Below, piece after piece: positions 1-12,175 of a stretch of DNA of 64,000 nt. The stretch comes from Cellulomonas palmilytica. Its GTDB lineage: Bacteria > Actinomycetota > Actinomycetes > Actinomycetales > Cellulomonadaceae. The stretch covers positions 682,001 to 746,000 of the forward strand of contig NZ_CP062221.1 in NCBI RefSeq assembly GCF_021590045.1. The letters are read 5' to 3'. The first letter of the stretch is position 1. Each line of letters begins with the position of its first letter. The translations under genes and the position numbers were made by a program. The notes beneath the pieces were generated by a model, which made no database searches, was not told the origin of the DNA, and saw only the letters and a program-made list of their open reading frames with translations.

Positions 1-444
1 GGCGCCACGCTCGTCGCCGGCGGGTTCGGCCACCTCGTGGTGCACATGACCGATCCCGGGTCGGGCGGTCTCGTGACGGGACTGCTGAAGGACGGCCGGC
101 TGCGCCCGCTCGTCGCGAACGGCGGCGAGCTGGTGGCCGTGGGCGACGGCTTCGTCGCCTTCGGCCACGAGAGCGACCTGTACGTCCTCGGCCTCGACGA
201 GCCCACGCTGGGCCGGATCTCGATACCCGGCGTCGAGGGCGGCGGCCGCGTCGTCGCCGATGCGGGCCATGTGGGGTGGACGGTGCGCATGCTCGAGGGA
301 GACGACGAGCTGCTGCTGCACTACGACGTCGGCGGCGACGTGCTGCGCAGCACCGATGCCGCGTCCGCGTGGGCGACGCACGCGGGTGTCATCGACACGA
401 GCGACTACCCGGACCCGTGGACGCTCGTGGAGTGGACGGACTGA
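1..444 (+). CDS. Conserved hypothetical protein, 5' end outside window
   Basis: The reading frame is open from the first base, so the protein probably begins upstream; the first Met inside the window is at position 37. The C-terminal part has alternating short hydrophobic strands, Gly/Asp turns and ends in EWTD, which suggests an all-beta fold. From VTGLLKDGRLRPL to the end it aligns with the product of the next gene (VTALLDDGELRPL ... IVEWAD), so the two are tandem paralogues. I recognise no catalytic motif or named family. A strong hairpin follows the stop codon. The coding call is supported by the conserved paralogue pair; the function is unknown. Confidence 0.6.
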   Translation, partial: GATLVAGGFGHLVVHMTDPGSGGLVTGLLKDGRLRPLVANGGELVAVGDGFVAFGHESDLYVLGLDEPTLGRISIPGVEGGGRVVADAGHVGWTVRMLEGDDELLLHYDVGGDVLRSTDAASAWATHAGVIDTSDYPDPWTLVEWTD

Positions 445-462
445 CGCACTGCCCGCATGCAC

Positions 463-494
463 GAGGCCCCCGACCACGTCCGGTCGGGGGCCTC
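463..494 (+). terminator. Intrinsic terminator hairpin after first hypothetical gene
   Basis: A 13-bp perfect stem (GAGGCCCCCGACC pairing with GGTCGGGGGCCTC) with a 6-nt loop, about 20 nt after the upstream stop. There is no strong T-tract, as is usual in high-GC actinobacteria. Confidence 0.8.
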
Positions 495-507
495 GTCGTC
501 ACCCCGG

Positions 508-582
508 CGCCGACTGCGCACGTTCGGGTTCCAGCGCACACCTTCTGCGTGCGCACTCGCGCACGAACGTGCGCGGTCGCCG
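508..582. repeat. 75-bp dispersed inverted-repeat element, copy 1
   Basis: The outer 19 bp on each side form an imperfect inverted repeat (CGCCGACTGCGCACGTTCG at the left, CGAACGTGCGCGGTCGCCG at the right). A second 75-bp copy of the same design lies at 49358-49432. The left arm here is the exact reverse complement of the right arm there. Both copies are followed by a G-rich GGGGAGGGGCGG run. It lies between two tandem paralogues, upstream of the second. Confidence 0.7.
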
Positions 583-643
583 GAGGGTACGGCGGGGGAG
601 GGGCGGTCAGGGTCAGCATGGTCGACACGAACATGGAGCCCTC

Positions 644-1018
644 GTGACGGCGCTCCTCGACGACGGGGAGCTGCGGCCGCTGAGCGTCACGCCCGTCTCG
701 GACCTGGCGGTCGGCGATCACTTCGTCGCCGTCGGCGACGGCGCCGACCTCTACCTCGTGTGGTTCGACGAGCCGCGGGTCACCCGCCTGAGGGCGCCCG
801 GCGTCGAGGCGGCCACCCCGTTCGTCGCGGACGCGACCCACGTCGGCTGGCGCGCCACGCTGCGAGACGGAGGCGGGCGCGTGAACGTCCGCTACGACCT
901 CACCACGAACACGCTGCGCACGACCGACTCGACGGTCGTCTGGGCCACCGGCACCGGCGCGTTGCCCTCCACCGCGGACAGCCCCGAGCCCTGGACCATC
1001 GTGGAATGGGCCGACTGA
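644..1018 (+). CDS. Conserved hypothetical protein, short paralogue of the upstream gene
   Basis: A 124-residue product from a GTG start, matching the C-terminal part of the upstream protein almost end to end (VTALLDDGELRPL, VGDHFVAVGDGADLYLV, DATHVGW, WTIVEWAD). No start in this frame gives the N-terminal part of the upstream paralogue, so this is either a minimal single-domain copy or a truncated duplicate. A nine-codon reading frame starting with ATG at 618 ends in TGA overlapping this GTG (GTGA), an arrangement that could couple translation. Function unknown. Confidence 0.6.
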   Translation: MTALLDDGELRPLSVTPVSDLAVGDHFVAVGDGADLYLVWFDEPRVTRLRAPGVEAATPFVADATHVGWRATLRDGGGRVNVRYDLTTNTLRTTDSTVVWATGTGALPSTADSPEPWTIVEWAD

Positions 1019-1037
1019 CGCGCCCGTGAGGAGCGAG

Positions 1038-1067
1038 TGGCCCCGGACCGCCACCGGTCCGGGGCCA
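1038..1067 (+). terminator. Terminator hairpin after second hypothetical gene
   Basis: A 13-bp perfect stem (TGGCCCCGGACCG / CGGTCCGGGGCCA) with a 4-nt loop, 20 nt after the stop codon. Confidence 0.8.
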
Positions 1068-1190
1068 CATCGTCGTCACGCCGACCACCCCACTGCACAC
1101 GAACGTTGGCGGCGGGGCTGGGACCATGTTGGTGGAGCAGGCTCAGGCTGCCGGATGGATGAGGCACCTACTGGCGCAACAACGAACGAG

Positions 1191-1263
1191 AGCCCGGCCG
1201 ATGGCCGGGCTCCCCACGATGAACGATGACGCGGGACATCGATGAACGATGCCCCGCGTCATC
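1191..1263 (-). terminator. Paired hairpins downstream of tRNA-Ala
   Basis: Two hairpins in the 3' flank of the minus-strand tRNA-Ala: GATGACGCGGG (1225-1235) pairs with CCCGCGTCATC (1253-1263), and AGCCCGGCC (1191-1199) pairs with GGCCGGGCT (1203-1211). They probably end the tRNA transcript; 1068-1190 holds nothing else that I can identify. Confidence 0.6.
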
Positions 1264-1271
1264 ACACTGGG

Positions 1272-1344
1272 TGGAGCCAAGGGGACTCGAACCCCTAACC
1301 CCCTGCTTGCAAAGCAGGTGCGCTACCAATTGCGCCATGGCCCC
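1272..1344 (-). tRNA. tRNA-Ala (anticodon TGC)
   Basis: On the minus strand the cloverleaf reads GGGGCCA acceptor, a D-arm with TTGGTAGCGC, the anticodon loop in CCTGCTTTGCAAGCAGG (anticodon TGC), a T-arm with GGTTCGAGTCC and the TGGCTCC acceptor with discriminator A. The acceptor pairs over 7 bp with one G-T. CCA is not encoded. It is followed on the same strand by a hairpin, and DLW-39 and tRNA-Ile lie upstream, the standard arrangement downstream of gyrA and DUF3566 in actinobacteria. Confidence 0.97.
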
Positions 1345-1371
1345 CGGCTCGGCCAGGGGCCGAGGGGTCGA

Positions 1372-1491
1372 TCACTCGAAGGTGTCGGTGACCTCCGACC
1401 ACAGGTCCCGCTCGTCGCGGTCCTGCGCGACCTTCTGGTACACGACGTATCCGACGGCGGCCAGGGCCACCAGGAGCAGGAGCTTCTTCAT
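1372..1491 (-). CDS. DLW-39 family small protein
   Basis: A 39-residue product, too short for most gene finders: it begins MKKLLLLVALAAVGYVVYQK and ends with RDERDLWSEVTDTFE. The exact 39-residue length and the Asp-Leu-Trp triplet are the defining traits of the DLW-39 family, found next to the gyrA-region tRNA genes in actinobacteria. Residues 3-18 form one hydrophobic membrane segment; the C-terminal 20 residues are charged and probably cytoplasmic. An ATG start with a GGGGGA ribosome-binding stretch 4-5 nt upstream supports it. It lies between tRNA-Ile and tRNA-Ala on the same strand. The family's function is not known. Confidence 0.9.
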   Translation of the reverse strand: MKKLLLLVALAAVGYVVYQKVAQDRDERDLWSEVTDTFE

Positions 1492-1514
1492 CGGGTCCCC
1501 CACGTGGTCGGGAG

Positions 1515-1588
1515 TGGGCCTAACAGGACTTGAACCTGTGACCTCTTCCTTATCAGGGAAGCGCTCTAACCGTCTGAGCTATAGGCCC
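1515..1588 (-). tRNA. tRNA-Ile (anticodon GAT)
   Basis: The minus strand reads GGGCCTA acceptor, D-arm AGCTCAGACGGTTAGAGC, an anticodon arm whose loop CTGATAA gives anticodon GAT, a T-arm with GGTTCAAGTCC, and TAGGCCC with discriminator A. All stems pair. CCA is not encoded. It is upstream of DLW-39 and tRNA-Ala on the same strand. Confidence 0.97.
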
Positions 1589-1692
1589 GTCGCGCGCAGC
1601 AAGCGCTGCGCGCCGGATGAGACTACCCCAGCGCGGGCCCGCCGCCCAAACCGGCGACGGCCCGCCGAGGTGCCTCGTGGGTCACTCGTGCG

Positions 1693-2606
1693 TCACTCGT
1701 CGGTCATCGTCACGTGCAGCCCGCCGACGAGCGCCGCGACGATGTTGTAGAGGAACGCGCCGATCGTGGCGAGCGCGGTCAGCAGGAACACGTCGACCAC
1801 GGCCACGAGCGTCGCACCCGAGATCACGCGCTTGAACTCGACGTACTGCAGCACGTCGACGTTCGACTCGGTCCCCGTGACCTGGGTGACCAGGTCGTTG
1901 ATGTTCGTGAACACGTGCAGGCCGTTGAGCGTGTACCAGACCACCGCGACGGCCACGACGAGCAGGATGCCGAACGCCACGGACAGCAGGAACGACAGCT
2001 TCATGACCGACCACGGGTCGATCCGGGAGATCGCCAGGCGCACGCGGCGCGGACCGCCCGCGGCGGTGACCGTGGGGATCCGGCCGGTGGCAGGACGAGC
2101 GCCCGCCGTGCCCGACGCAGGGGCGGTGGTCGACGTGCGCGGCGGGACCGACGGCGGGTTGGTGCCGGTCGCGCCCGCGGACGCCGGCGGCGCCGTGGGG
2201 GTCGTGGTCATGGCGGGGTCCTCGTTCCGGGGCCGGGTGGCCGTGGAGATCTTGGCGCTCGTGGCGCCGGCCGCCTTCTTGAGCCAGGCGGAGGTCTTGT
2301 CCACGGCCGCCATGAGCGGGGTGGGCGGGTCGTGCGGCTGCGTGCCCGACGGGCTCGCGCTCGTCGTGCCGACGCGCGCGGCGTAGTCGGAGTGCTCGGT
2401 GCGCTCGGAGTGATCGGTGCGCTCGGTGTCGGGCGCCTCGTGCTCGTCGTCCCGCGGGGGCGTCGGCACGGGGTCCGGGCGGACCGCCGTGCCGTGCGAC
2501 GGCCCGTTCCCGCCCGAGTCCCTGCCGCCGGGCGACGCGACCGTGCGCGCCGACGACGACGAGCTCGGGCGGTTGCGGGGCGGGATCGAGGGGGGAGCGG
2601 GGTCCG

Positions 2607-2610
<4 letters not shown>
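1693..2610 (-). CDS. DUF3566 domain membrane protein downstream of gyrA
   Basis: A 305-residue protein. The first 190 residues are a Pro/Ser/Thr-rich, probably disordered cytoplasmic tail. The C-terminal 110 residues are the DUF3566 domain, starting [19 protein letters not shown], with membrane segments at about 204-229 and 265-298 flanking a region with VTQVTG and VEFKRV. The ATG start overlaps the gyrA stop (ATGA), so translation is probably coupled and the gene is the last of a gyrB-gyrA-DUF3566 unit. This adjacency is conserved in actinobacteria. The role is unknown; location in the cytoplasmic membrane is inferred from the helices. Confidence 0.9.
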
Positions 2611-5213
<2,603 letters not shown>

Positions 5214-5318
5214 GTCAGTCCTTCGGGTGGTACGGGGGCCAAGCTCGGAAAGTCAGTGCTGCGTTCGTCGATGCCTCTGCCGGTATCGACATCTTGCGGG
5301 GCTCGCTTCGCTCACTCC

Positions 5319-7349
5319 TCAGATGTCGAGGAACCGCACATCCTTGGCGTTGCGCTGGATGAAGGAACGACGAGCCTCGACGTCCTCCCCCATGAGGATC
5401 GAGAAGATCTCGTCGGCGGCCGCGGCCTCGTCCAGCGTGACCTGCAGCAGCGTGCGGTGCTCGGGCGACATGGTCGTCTCCCACAGCTCCGAGTAGTCCA
5501 TCTCGCCGAGACCCTTGTAGCGCTGGATCGCGTTCTCCTTCGGCAGCCGCTTGCCGGCGGCCTGACCCTCGGCGATGAACGCGTCCCGCTCACGGTCCGA
5601 GTACACGTAGTCGTGCTCCGCGTTCGACCACTTGATCCGGTACAGCGGCGGCTGGGCCATGTACACGTGGCCGTTCTTGATGAGGTCCGGCATGTACCGG
5701 AACAGCAGCGTCAGCAGCAGCGTGCGGATGTGCTGGCCGTCGACGTCCGCGTCGGCCATGAGGACGATCTTGTGGTACCGCAGCTTGGCGATGTCGAAGT
5801 CCTCGCCGATGCCCGTGCCGAACGCCGTGATCAGCGCCTGCACCTCGAGGTTGCCCAGCGCCCGGTCGAGCCGCGCGCGCTCGACGTTGAGGATCTTGCC
5901 GCGGATCGGCAGGATCGCCTGCGTGCGCGGGTTGCGCCCACGCACCGCCGAACCACCGGCCGAGTCGCCCTCGACGATGAAGACCTCGCACTCCTCCGGG
6001 CGGTTCGACTGGCAGTCCTTGAGCTTGCCGGGCATGCCGCCCGACTCGAGCAGACCCTTGCGGCGCGTCGCCTCACGGGCCTTGCGGGCCGCCATGCGCG
6101 CGGCCGCGGCCTGGATCGACTTGCGGATGACGTCGCGCGCCTCGTTCGGGTGCGAGTCCAGCCAGTCGCCGAGCTGCTCGTTGACCACGCGCTGCACGAA
6201 CGTCTTCGCCTCGGTGTTGCCGAGCTTCGTCTTCGTCTGGCCCTCGAACTGCGGCTCGCCGAGCTTCACGGAGATGACGGCCGTCAGGCCCTCGCGGATG
6301 TCGTCGCCCGTGAGGTTGTCGTCCTTGTCCTTCAGCAGGTTCTTCTCGCGCGCGTAGCGGTTGATGAGGCTCGTCATCGCCGCACGGAAGCCCTCCTCGT
6401 GCGTGCCGCCCTCGGTCGTCGAGATCGTGTTCGCGTACGTGTGGACCGACTCCGAGTAGGCCGTCGTCCACTGCATCGCGATCTCCACCGAGATCCGCTT
6501 CTCGGTGTCCTCCGACTCGAAGTCGATGACCTCCGGGTGCACGAGCTCGACCTTCTTCGCCGAGTTCAGGTGCTTCACGTAGTCGAGCAGGCCGTCGTCG
6601 TACCTGTACGTGACCGTGCGCGCGGCCGGCTTGTCCTCGGTGTCGGGTGCGTCGGCCTCGCCCGCGACCTCGTCCTCGGTGCCCAGGTGCCGCGGACGCT
6701 CGTCGGTGAGCGTGATCTGCAGGCCCTTGTTGAGGAACGCCATCTGCTGGAACCGGCTGCGCAGCGTCTCGAAGTCGTAGTCGACGGTCTCGAAGATCGT
6801 GTCGTCCGCCCAGAACGTCTGCTGCGTGCCCGTCGCGTCGGTCGGCTCGCCCTTGCGGATGCCGCCGACGGGGTGCCCGCCGTTCTCGAAGTCCATCTCC
6901 CACGTGAAGCCGTCACGCTTGACGACCGACTCCACGCGCCTGGACAGCGCGTTCACCACGGACACGCCGACGCCGTGCAGACCGCCCGAGACCGCGTAGC
7001 CGCCGCCGCCGAACTTGCCGCCCGCGTGCAGGATCGTCATGACGACCTCGAGCGTCGGCTTGCCCTCGGTCGGGTGGATCGCCACCGGGATGCCACGGCC
7101 GTTGTCGACGACACGCACGCCGCCGTCGGCCAGGAGCGTCACCTCGATGTGGTCGCAGTACCCGGCGAGCGCCTCGTCGACGGAGTTGTCGACGATCTCG
7201 TAGACCAGGTGGTGCAGTCCGCGCTCACCGGTCGACCCGATGTACATGCCGGGGCGCTTGCGGACCGCCTCCAGGCCTTCGAGGACGGTGATCGCGTCGG
7301 CGTCGTAGCTGCCGCCGGACTCGGGCTTGGGGCTGGGCTGCTCGGCCAC
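5319..7349 (-). CDS. gyrB: DNA gyrase subunit B
   Basis: The 676-residue ATPase subunit of gyrase. I chose the GTG at 7349 ([13 protein letters not shown]) because the protein then begins just before the conserved [20 protein letters not shown] and a GGAG ribosome-binding site lies 11 nt upstream; the open frame upstream is Arg-rich and not family-like. The GHKL ATPase shows [11 protein letters not shown] and [15 protein letters not shown]; the TOPRIM domain shows EGDSAGGSA and [13 protein letters not shown]. The C-terminus ends [11 protein letters not shown], as is typical. It is transcribed with gyrA. Confidence 0.97.
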   Translation of the reverse strand: MAEQPSPKPESGGSYDADAITVLEGLEAVRKRPGMYIGSTGERGLHHLVYEIVDNSVDEALAGYCDHIEVTLLADGGVRVVDNGRGIPVAIHPTEGKPTLEVVMTILHAGGKFGGGGYAVSGGLHGVGVSVVNALSRRVESVVKRDGFTWEMDFENGGHPVGGIRKGEPTDATGTQQTFWADDTIFETVDYDFETLRSRFQQMAFLNKGLQITLTDERPRHLGTEDEVAGEADAPDTEDKPAARTVTYRYDDGLLDYVKHLNSAKKVELVHPEVIDFESEDTEKRISVEIAMQWTTAYSESVHTYANTISTTEGGTHEEGFRAAMTSLINRYAREKNLLKDKDDNLTGDDIREGLTAVISVKLGEPQFEGQTKTKLGNTEAKTFVQRVVNEQLGDWLDSHPNEARDVIRKSIQAAAARMAARKAREATRRKGLLESGGMPGKLKDCQSNRPEECEVFIVEGDSAGGSAVRGRNPRTQAILPIRGKILNVERARLDRALGNLEVQALITAFGTGIGEDFDIAKLRYHKIVLMADADVDGQHIRTLLLTLLFRYMPDLIKNGHVYMAQPPLYRIKWSNAEHDYVYSDRERDAFIAEGQAAGKRLPKENAIQRYKGLGEMDYSELWETTMSPEHRTLLQVTLDEAAAADEIFSILMGEDVEARRSFIQRNAKDVRFLDI

Positions 7350-7560
7350 GGGCGGGGGTGCTCCTCGAGATCTGCGAAACGCGCCGGAGCGGGCCGCCCG
7401 ACCGCGAGGAGGGCAGATCACTCCGTGACGCTGGAGTTCCGGGCACCAGGGCGCCAGGAATGACCCTAGAAGTCTACCCGCACCACAGGCCTGGACCCCG
7501 CTGAAAGGCCCCCCGACGCCCGGCGGGTTCCGTGAAGGTCCGGAATCCGCGTGTGCGCGC

Positions 7561-8139
7561 TCACCCGTACGTGTCGCGCACGCCCCGGCCCTTGACGCTG
7601 CGCGGGCCCCGCCCGAACCCCGGACCGCCCGGGCCCTGCACCTCGATCTCGACGACGGCGCCCTCGCCGACCGCCTCCGCAAGCGTACGCAGCATCGTCG
7701 GCACCGCCCAGCGCAGGTTCGTCGCCCACGCCGTCGAGTCCGCCCGCATCGTCAGCACGCCGCCGTCGAACGACACGTACTGCGTGTGGGACGCGACCTC
7801 CTCGCCCAGGATCTCGGCCCACCGCGCCTGGATCGTGCCCGCCGTGACCCCCGGCGACCACGCGAGCTGGCCGATCAGCTGGTCGAGCGCCTCGCCGACC
7901 GTGCGCGGGTCACGCCCGCCCGGCCGCGCGTCGCCGAGCTGCACCTCACGACGACCGCGCGGCGCGTCACCCGGGCGCAGGCCGCGTCGTCGAGCGCTCT
8001 CCTTCGCGCGGCCCAGCGCCGCGGCCGCGACCTGGCGCTCGGGCGTGAGCTCGACGAGGTCGCGCAGCGCATGCGTACCGGTCCCGGTGCTCGCACCCGG
8101 GCGCGCGCTCGTCGTGCGTCCCGCCTGGTCAGAGGACAC
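7561..8139 (-). CDS. DUF721 (DciA-like) protein
   Basis: A 192-residue protein downstream of recF. The DUF721 domain occupies roughly residues 85-175 ([49 protein letters not shown]), preceded by a Gly/Arg-rich stretch. The GTG start overlaps the end of recF by 11 nt (GTGTCCTCTGA). DUF721 proteins related to DciA act in replicative helicase loading in bacteria without DnaC/DnaI; the actinobacterial recF-linked gene is the usual representative, but the role here is inference from family and position. Roughly 200 bp separate its start-distal end from the gyrB start. Confidence 0.88.
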   Translation of the reverse strand: MSSDQAGRTTSARPGASTGTGTHALRDLVELTPERQVAAAALGRAKESARRRGLRPGDAPRGRREVQLGDARPGGRDPRTVGEALDQLIGQLAWSPGVTAGTIQARWAEILGEEVASHTQYVSFDGGVLTMRADSTAWATNLRWAVPTMLRTLAEAVGEGAVVEIEVQGPGGPGFGRGPRSVKGRGVRDTYG

Positions 8140-9328
8140 GCGAGACCTCGCCCGCCATGACGTCGACGCGGCCGCCGGCCAGCGGCTCCGGCACGTCCGC
8201 CGCGACCGCCGCCGTGATGAGCACCTGACGCGCGGGCGCGACGAGCTCCGCGAGCCGCTCACGGCGGCGGGCGTCGAGCTCGGCGAACACGTCGTCCAGG
8301 ATGAGCACCGGCTCGTCGTCCGGTCCACCCTGCAGCCCGCCCGCCGTGAGCACGCGCCACGACGCGAGGCGCAGCGCGAGCGCGAACGACCAGGACTCGC
8401 CGTGGCTCGCGTACCCCTTCGCCGGCAGGTCCGCGAGCGTGAGCACCAGGTCGTCGCGGTGCGGTCCGACGAGGCACACGCCGCGCTCGATCTCCTTGGG
8501 GCGCAGGCGACCCATCGCCTCCAGGAGCTGCGCCTCGACCAGCTCGACGGGTGCGTCGTCGGTGCTCGTCGAGCCGGCCGGGCTCGTCGCCTGCTCCAGC
8601 GCACCGTCGAGCGACGCCTTGTACGCGATGCGCGCCGCGCCCTGCCCCGCGCTGACCTGCTCGTACGCGGCGGCGACGTGCGGCGCGAGCTGCGCGACGA
8701 GCCGGCGACGCTCCACGACGATCTGCGCACCCAGCTGCGCGAGCTTGCCGTCCCACACGTCCAGCGTGCGCAGGTCCGCACCGCCCTGCCGCGACCGCGC
8801 CGCCGCACCCGCCGACTTCAGCAGCGCCGAACGCTGCCGCAGCACGCGCTCGTAGTCCGCGACCGTCGCCGCCGTGCGCGGCGCGAGCTGCACGAGCAGC
8901 GCGTCGAGGAACCGCCGGCGGCCGTCCGGGTCGCCCTTGACGAGCGCGAGGTCCTCCGGCGCGAACAGCACCGTGTGCAGGATGCCCAGCACGTCACGCG
9001 CCCGGACCGGGCTCCCGCCGTTGACGCGCGCCCGGTTCGCCTTGCCCGCCGTGATCTCGACCTCGACGACCGTCGCGCGCGGCCGCCCCGGCTCGAGCTC
9101 ACGCACCACCTTGGCCCCCACGACCGCACGCTGCTGACCAGCACGGATCAGCGCCGCGTCCGTCGGGACACGGTGGCTGCCGAGCGTCGCGACGTACCCG
9201 ATCGCCTCGACGAGGTTCGTCTTGCCCTGGCCGTTCGGGCCGACGAACGCCGTGATGCCCGGGTCGAGCTCGACGTCGGCGTGCGCGTAGGACCGGAAGT
9301 CGGTGAGCTGCAGGTGGGCGACGTGCAC
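8129..9328 (-). CDS. recF: DNA replication and repair protein RecF
   Basis: A 399-residue SMC-like ATPase that helps load RecA at gaps via RecOR. Walker A is [10 protein letters not shown] (30-39). The signature region is near [13 protein letters not shown], and Walker B is [18 protein letters not shown] (C-terminal third). It begins with GTG ([14 protein letters not shown], the classic RecF N-terminus). It lies between gnd and DUF721, 40 bp after gnd and overlapping DUF721. The family's usual length is 360-400 residues. Confidence 0.97.
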   Translation of the reverse strand: MHVAHLQLTDFRSYAHADVELDPGITAFVGPNGQGKTNLVEAIGYVATLGSHRVPTDAALIRAGQQRAVVGAKVVRELEPGRPRATVVEVEITAGKANRARVNGGSPVRARDVLGILHTVLFAPEDLALVKGDPDGRRRFLDALLVQLAPRTAATVADYERVLRQRSALLKSAGAAARSRQGGADLRTLDVWDGKLAQLGAQIVVERRRLVAQLAPHVAAAYEQVSAGQGAARIAYKASLDGALEQATSPAGSTSTDDAPVELVEAQLLEAMGRLRPKEIERGVCLVGPHRDDLVLTLADLPAKGYASHGESWSFALALRLASWRVLTAGGLQGGPDDEPVLILDDVFAELDARRRERLAELVAPARQVLITAAVAADVPEPLAGGRVDVMAGEVSRVL

Positions 9329-9367
9329 GGCGGTGTCTTCGGGTCCGGATCTCGGGTGGGGCGCGGG

Positions 9368-10261
9368 TCAGGCGGGCGGGGCGGGCTTGACCGCGTGGCC
9401 GCCGAACTGCTGACGCAGCGCCGCGACGGCCTTCATGGCCGGGGACTCGCCCTGGCGGGACGCGAACCGGGCGAACAGCGCGGCCGAGATCACCGGTGCC
9501 GGCACCGCGAGGTCGATCGCCTCGTCGACCGTCCACCGGCCCTCGCCCGAGTCCTCGACCCAGTCGTCGATCGCCGCGAGGCCCGGGTCCTGCTCGAGCG
9601 CCCGCACGAGGAGCTCGAGCAGCCAGGACCGCACGACCGTGCCCTGGGTCCACGCGCGCATCGTCCCGTGCACGTCCGTGACCAGGTCCTTCGCCGCGAG
9701 CAGCTCGTAGCCCTCGGCGTACGCCTGCATCAGGCCGTACTCGATGCCGTTGTGCACCATCTTCGAGTAGTGCCCCGCGCCGACCGTGCCGGCGTGCACG
9801 AACCCGTCCGCGCGCTCGCCCTCCGGCCGCAGCGCGTCGAACACCGGCATCGCGCGCTCCACGAGCTCGGCATCACCGCCGACCATGAGGCCGTACCCGT
9901 TCTCCAGTCCCCACACACCGCCCGAGACCCCCGCGTCGACGAACCCGATGCCGTGCTCGCGCAGCAGCGCCGCGTGCGGCTCGTCGTCCTGGTAGTACGA
10001 GTTCCCGCCGTCGATGACCAGGTCACCCGCCGTCAGCAGACCCGCGAGGTCGTGGATCACCGCGTCCGTGACCGCGCCCGACGGGACCATGACCCACACG
10101 ACGCGCTCGCCCGCGGGCAGCGCCTCGACCAGCGCCTCGAGCGACGGCACGTCCGTGACGTCGGGATTGCGGTCGTACCCGACGACCTCGATCCCGGACC
10201 GGCGGATGCGCTCGCGCATGTTCGCGCCCATCTTGCCCAGCCCGACCAGACCGATCCTCAT
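9368..10261 (-). CDS. gnd: 6-phosphogluconate dehydrogenase (decarboxylating), short form
   Basis: A 297-residue enzyme converting 6-phosphogluconate to ribulose-5-phosphate and CO2 with NAD(P)+ reduction. The N-terminal Rossmann motif is MRIGLVGLGKMGANM; VIDGGNSYYQDD and DAGVSGGVWGLENGYGLMVGG are family motifs, and HNGIEYGLMQAYAEGYELL carries the catalytic region (Lys in GAGHYSKMVHNGIEYG). The length matches the short, YqeC-type class rather than the 470-residue form. The ATG at 10261 was chosen over the longer open frame, which runs into dnaN sequence. Placement between dnaN and recF is typical of actinobacteria. Confidence 0.95.
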   Translation of the reverse strand: MRIGLVGLGKMGANMRERIRRSGIEVVGYDRNPDVTDVPSLEALVEALPAGERVVWVMVPSGAVTDAVIHDLAGLLTAGDLVIDGGNSYYQDDEPHAALLREHGIGFVDAGVSGGVWGLENGYGLMVGGDAELVERAMPVFDALRPEGERADGFVHAGTVGAGHYSKMVHNGIEYGLMQAYAEGYELLAAKDLVTDVHGTMRAWTQGTVVRSWLLELLVRALEQDPGLAAIDDWVEDSGEGRWTVDEAIDLAVPAPVISAALFARFASRQGESPAMKAVAALRQQFGGHAVKPAPPA

Positions 10262-10314
10262 GACGCTCGTCCTTCCCTCGCTCCGCCGCGGGCCACCCGC
10301 CGCGCCCCGGGTCG

Positions 10315-11445
10315 TCAGCTCGCGAAGCGGATCGGCACCAGCAGGTAGCGGTACGTCTTGTCGTCCTCGCCCTCGAGCGAGCCCTGACCCGTGAACTCGA
10401 CCGGCTTGTTCGGGTGCGTGAACGACATCCGCACGAACGGGGTGTCGAGCGCGCCCAGGCCGTCGGCCAGGAACTGCGGGTTGAACGCCACCGAGATGTC
10501 CTCGCCGTCGAGCGTCGCCTCGAGCGCCTCCGACGCCTGCGCGTCGTCGCCCTGACCCGCGTCGAGCACGACCTGGCCCTGCGAGAACGACAGACGGATC
10601 GGGGTGTTGCGCTCCGCGACGAGCGCGACACGCTTCGCCGCCTCCACCAGCGGGGACGTCGCGACGACCGCGTGGATGGGCGTCTCGTCGGGGAACAGCC
10701 GGCGCACGGGCGGGTAGTCGCCGTCGACGAGCAGGCTCGTGCTCTGGCGGCCGCCGGCCTCGAAGCCGATCAGGTCCACGCCCGCACCCGTCGACAGGCT
10801 CACCGTGACGGAGCCGGCGCTGCCCAGGGACTTCGCGGCGTCCGACAGGGTGCGGGCGCGCACGAGCGCGACCGTCGAGATGTCCGGCGACGCCGGCGTC
10901 CACGTGAGCTCGCGCAGCGCGAGGCGGTAGCGGTCCGTCGCCAGGAGCGTGACCTTCTCGCCCTCGATCTCCACGCGCACACCCGTGAGCAGCGGGAGCG
11001 TGTCGTCGCGGCTCGCCGCGACCGACACCTGCGCGACCGCGTGCGTCAGGGCGTCACCGTCGACCGTGCCCGTCACCGGCGGCATCACCGGGAGGTTCGG
11101 GTAGTCCTCGACGGGCATCGTGAGGAGCGTGAAGCGGCTCGCGCCACACGTCACGACGACCTTCGTGCCGTCGAGCGTCACGTCGACCGGCTTGTCGGGC
11201 AGCGCACGCGAGATCTCCGCCAGCAGACGACCCGACACCAGGACCGTGCCCGGCTCGGAGACGTCCGCGGGGATCTGCGAGCGTGCGGACACCTCGTAGT
11301 CGAAGCTCGAGAGCTGGATGACACCGGTCGCGTCGGCCTCGATGCGCACGCCCGCCAGGACCGGCACCGGAGGACGGGTCGGCAAGCTGCGCGCCGTCCA
11401 GGTGACGGCCTCGGCGAGAACGTCCCGCTCGACCCGGAACCTCAT
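10315..11445 (-). CDS. dnaN: DNA polymerase III beta sliding clamp
   Basis: The 376-residue clamp subunit that tethers Pol III and other partners to DNA. It begins MRFRVERDVLAEAVTWTARSLP and contains the typical three-domain clamp pattern (LLTGVRVEIEGEKVTLLATDRYRLA in domain 2; the C-terminal LLVPIRFAS end). The ATG start is at the left boundary of the oriC intergenic region. It is 53 bp upstream of gnd and probably heads the dnaN-gnd-recF-DUF721 operon. Confidence 0.98.
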   Translation of the reverse strand: MRFRVERDVLAEAVTWTARSLPTRPPVPVLAGVRIEADATGVIQLSSFDYEVSARSQIPADVSEPGTVLVSGRLLAEISRALPDKPVDVTLDGTKVVVTCGASRFTLLTMPVEDYPNLPVMPPVTGTVDGDALTHAVAQVSVAASRDDTLPLLTGVRVEIEGEKVTLLATDRYRLALRELTWTPASPDISTVALVRARTLSDAAKSLGSAGSVTVSLSTGAGVDLIGFEAGGRQSTSLLVDGDYPPVRRLFPDETPIHAVVATSPLVEAAKRVALVAERNTPIRLSFSQGQVVLDAGQGDDAQASEALEATLDGEDISVAFNPQFLADGLGALDTPFVRMSFTHPNKPVEFTGQGSLEGEDDKTYRYLLVPIRFAS

Positions 11446-12175
11446 GGATCACAACCTCTCGTCGTTCTCACTGCTCAGTCGTCACGCGAACACTACGCGA
11501 GTGGTCCGACGCGGGGAGTCCCGCCGTTCGTGTCATTCGCCGGGCGGAGGTCGTCGTCGTCCTCGTCCGTCCTGGTCGGCGGTCGTCGCGCGTCGCGCGA
11601 GGCGGCCGCCGTGCACGCAGCGAAGGTGTGTGGATCCTCTGCGTAGGAATCTGTCGTCGTCGTCATCGCCCTTGTGCACGGTGTGGACAACCGGGTGTCG
11701 TCGCAGGTCGCGTCGCCGACGGCCGTGTGCAGCCGGCGTGTGGACGACGAGGCCCGGGCTGTGGGCGAGGGTGCACGGTCGATTTCCTGTCGCTCGTCGT
11801 CCACCGTGGCGTCCCCGGCCGTCCACATGACAGGGCTCGTCGTCCACCGTTGTCCACAGGACTGTTCACAGGTGTGTGTATTCGTCCCATGCATGTCTCC
11901 ATCTGGGGATGAAGGTGGGGGCCGGAGGCTCCCGAGATGTCCGAATCTGTCCCGTTCTCGTGCCGAGCTCGGTGATGGGATCTGTCGCGGATGGCAAACA
12001 CCCAGGTCAGCGCGTTGTTCGCGAAGCGGTCAGAGTGCCCCGCGGCCGATCGGGTGACGTTCTGCACATAGTCCACAGGTCCGTGGGCAGCCTTGTGGAA
12101 AAACCTGTGCATCCACAGGTGTGACGCGTCTCCCACCAGGCCGGCAGCGCCTCGCCTGGGGGCGGCGTCGGACGG
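11446..12175. other. oriC: Chromosomal origin of replication (oriC) between dnaA and dnaN
   Basis: A 730-bp non-coding interval with clustered DnaA boxes. Perfect TTGTCCACA boxes lie at 11682-11690 (minus) and 11850-11858 (plus). One- or two-mismatch boxes are at 11629-11637, 11739-11747, 11819-11827, 11862-11870, 12069-12077, 12094-12102 (minus, TTTTCCACA) and 12109-12117. The rightmost three form a tight group just beyond the dnaA stop. I cannot pick an unwinding element with confidence; the lowest-GC stretches are around 11870-11900 and 12094-12110. Position and box content are the standard actinobacterial origin. Confidence 0.93.
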
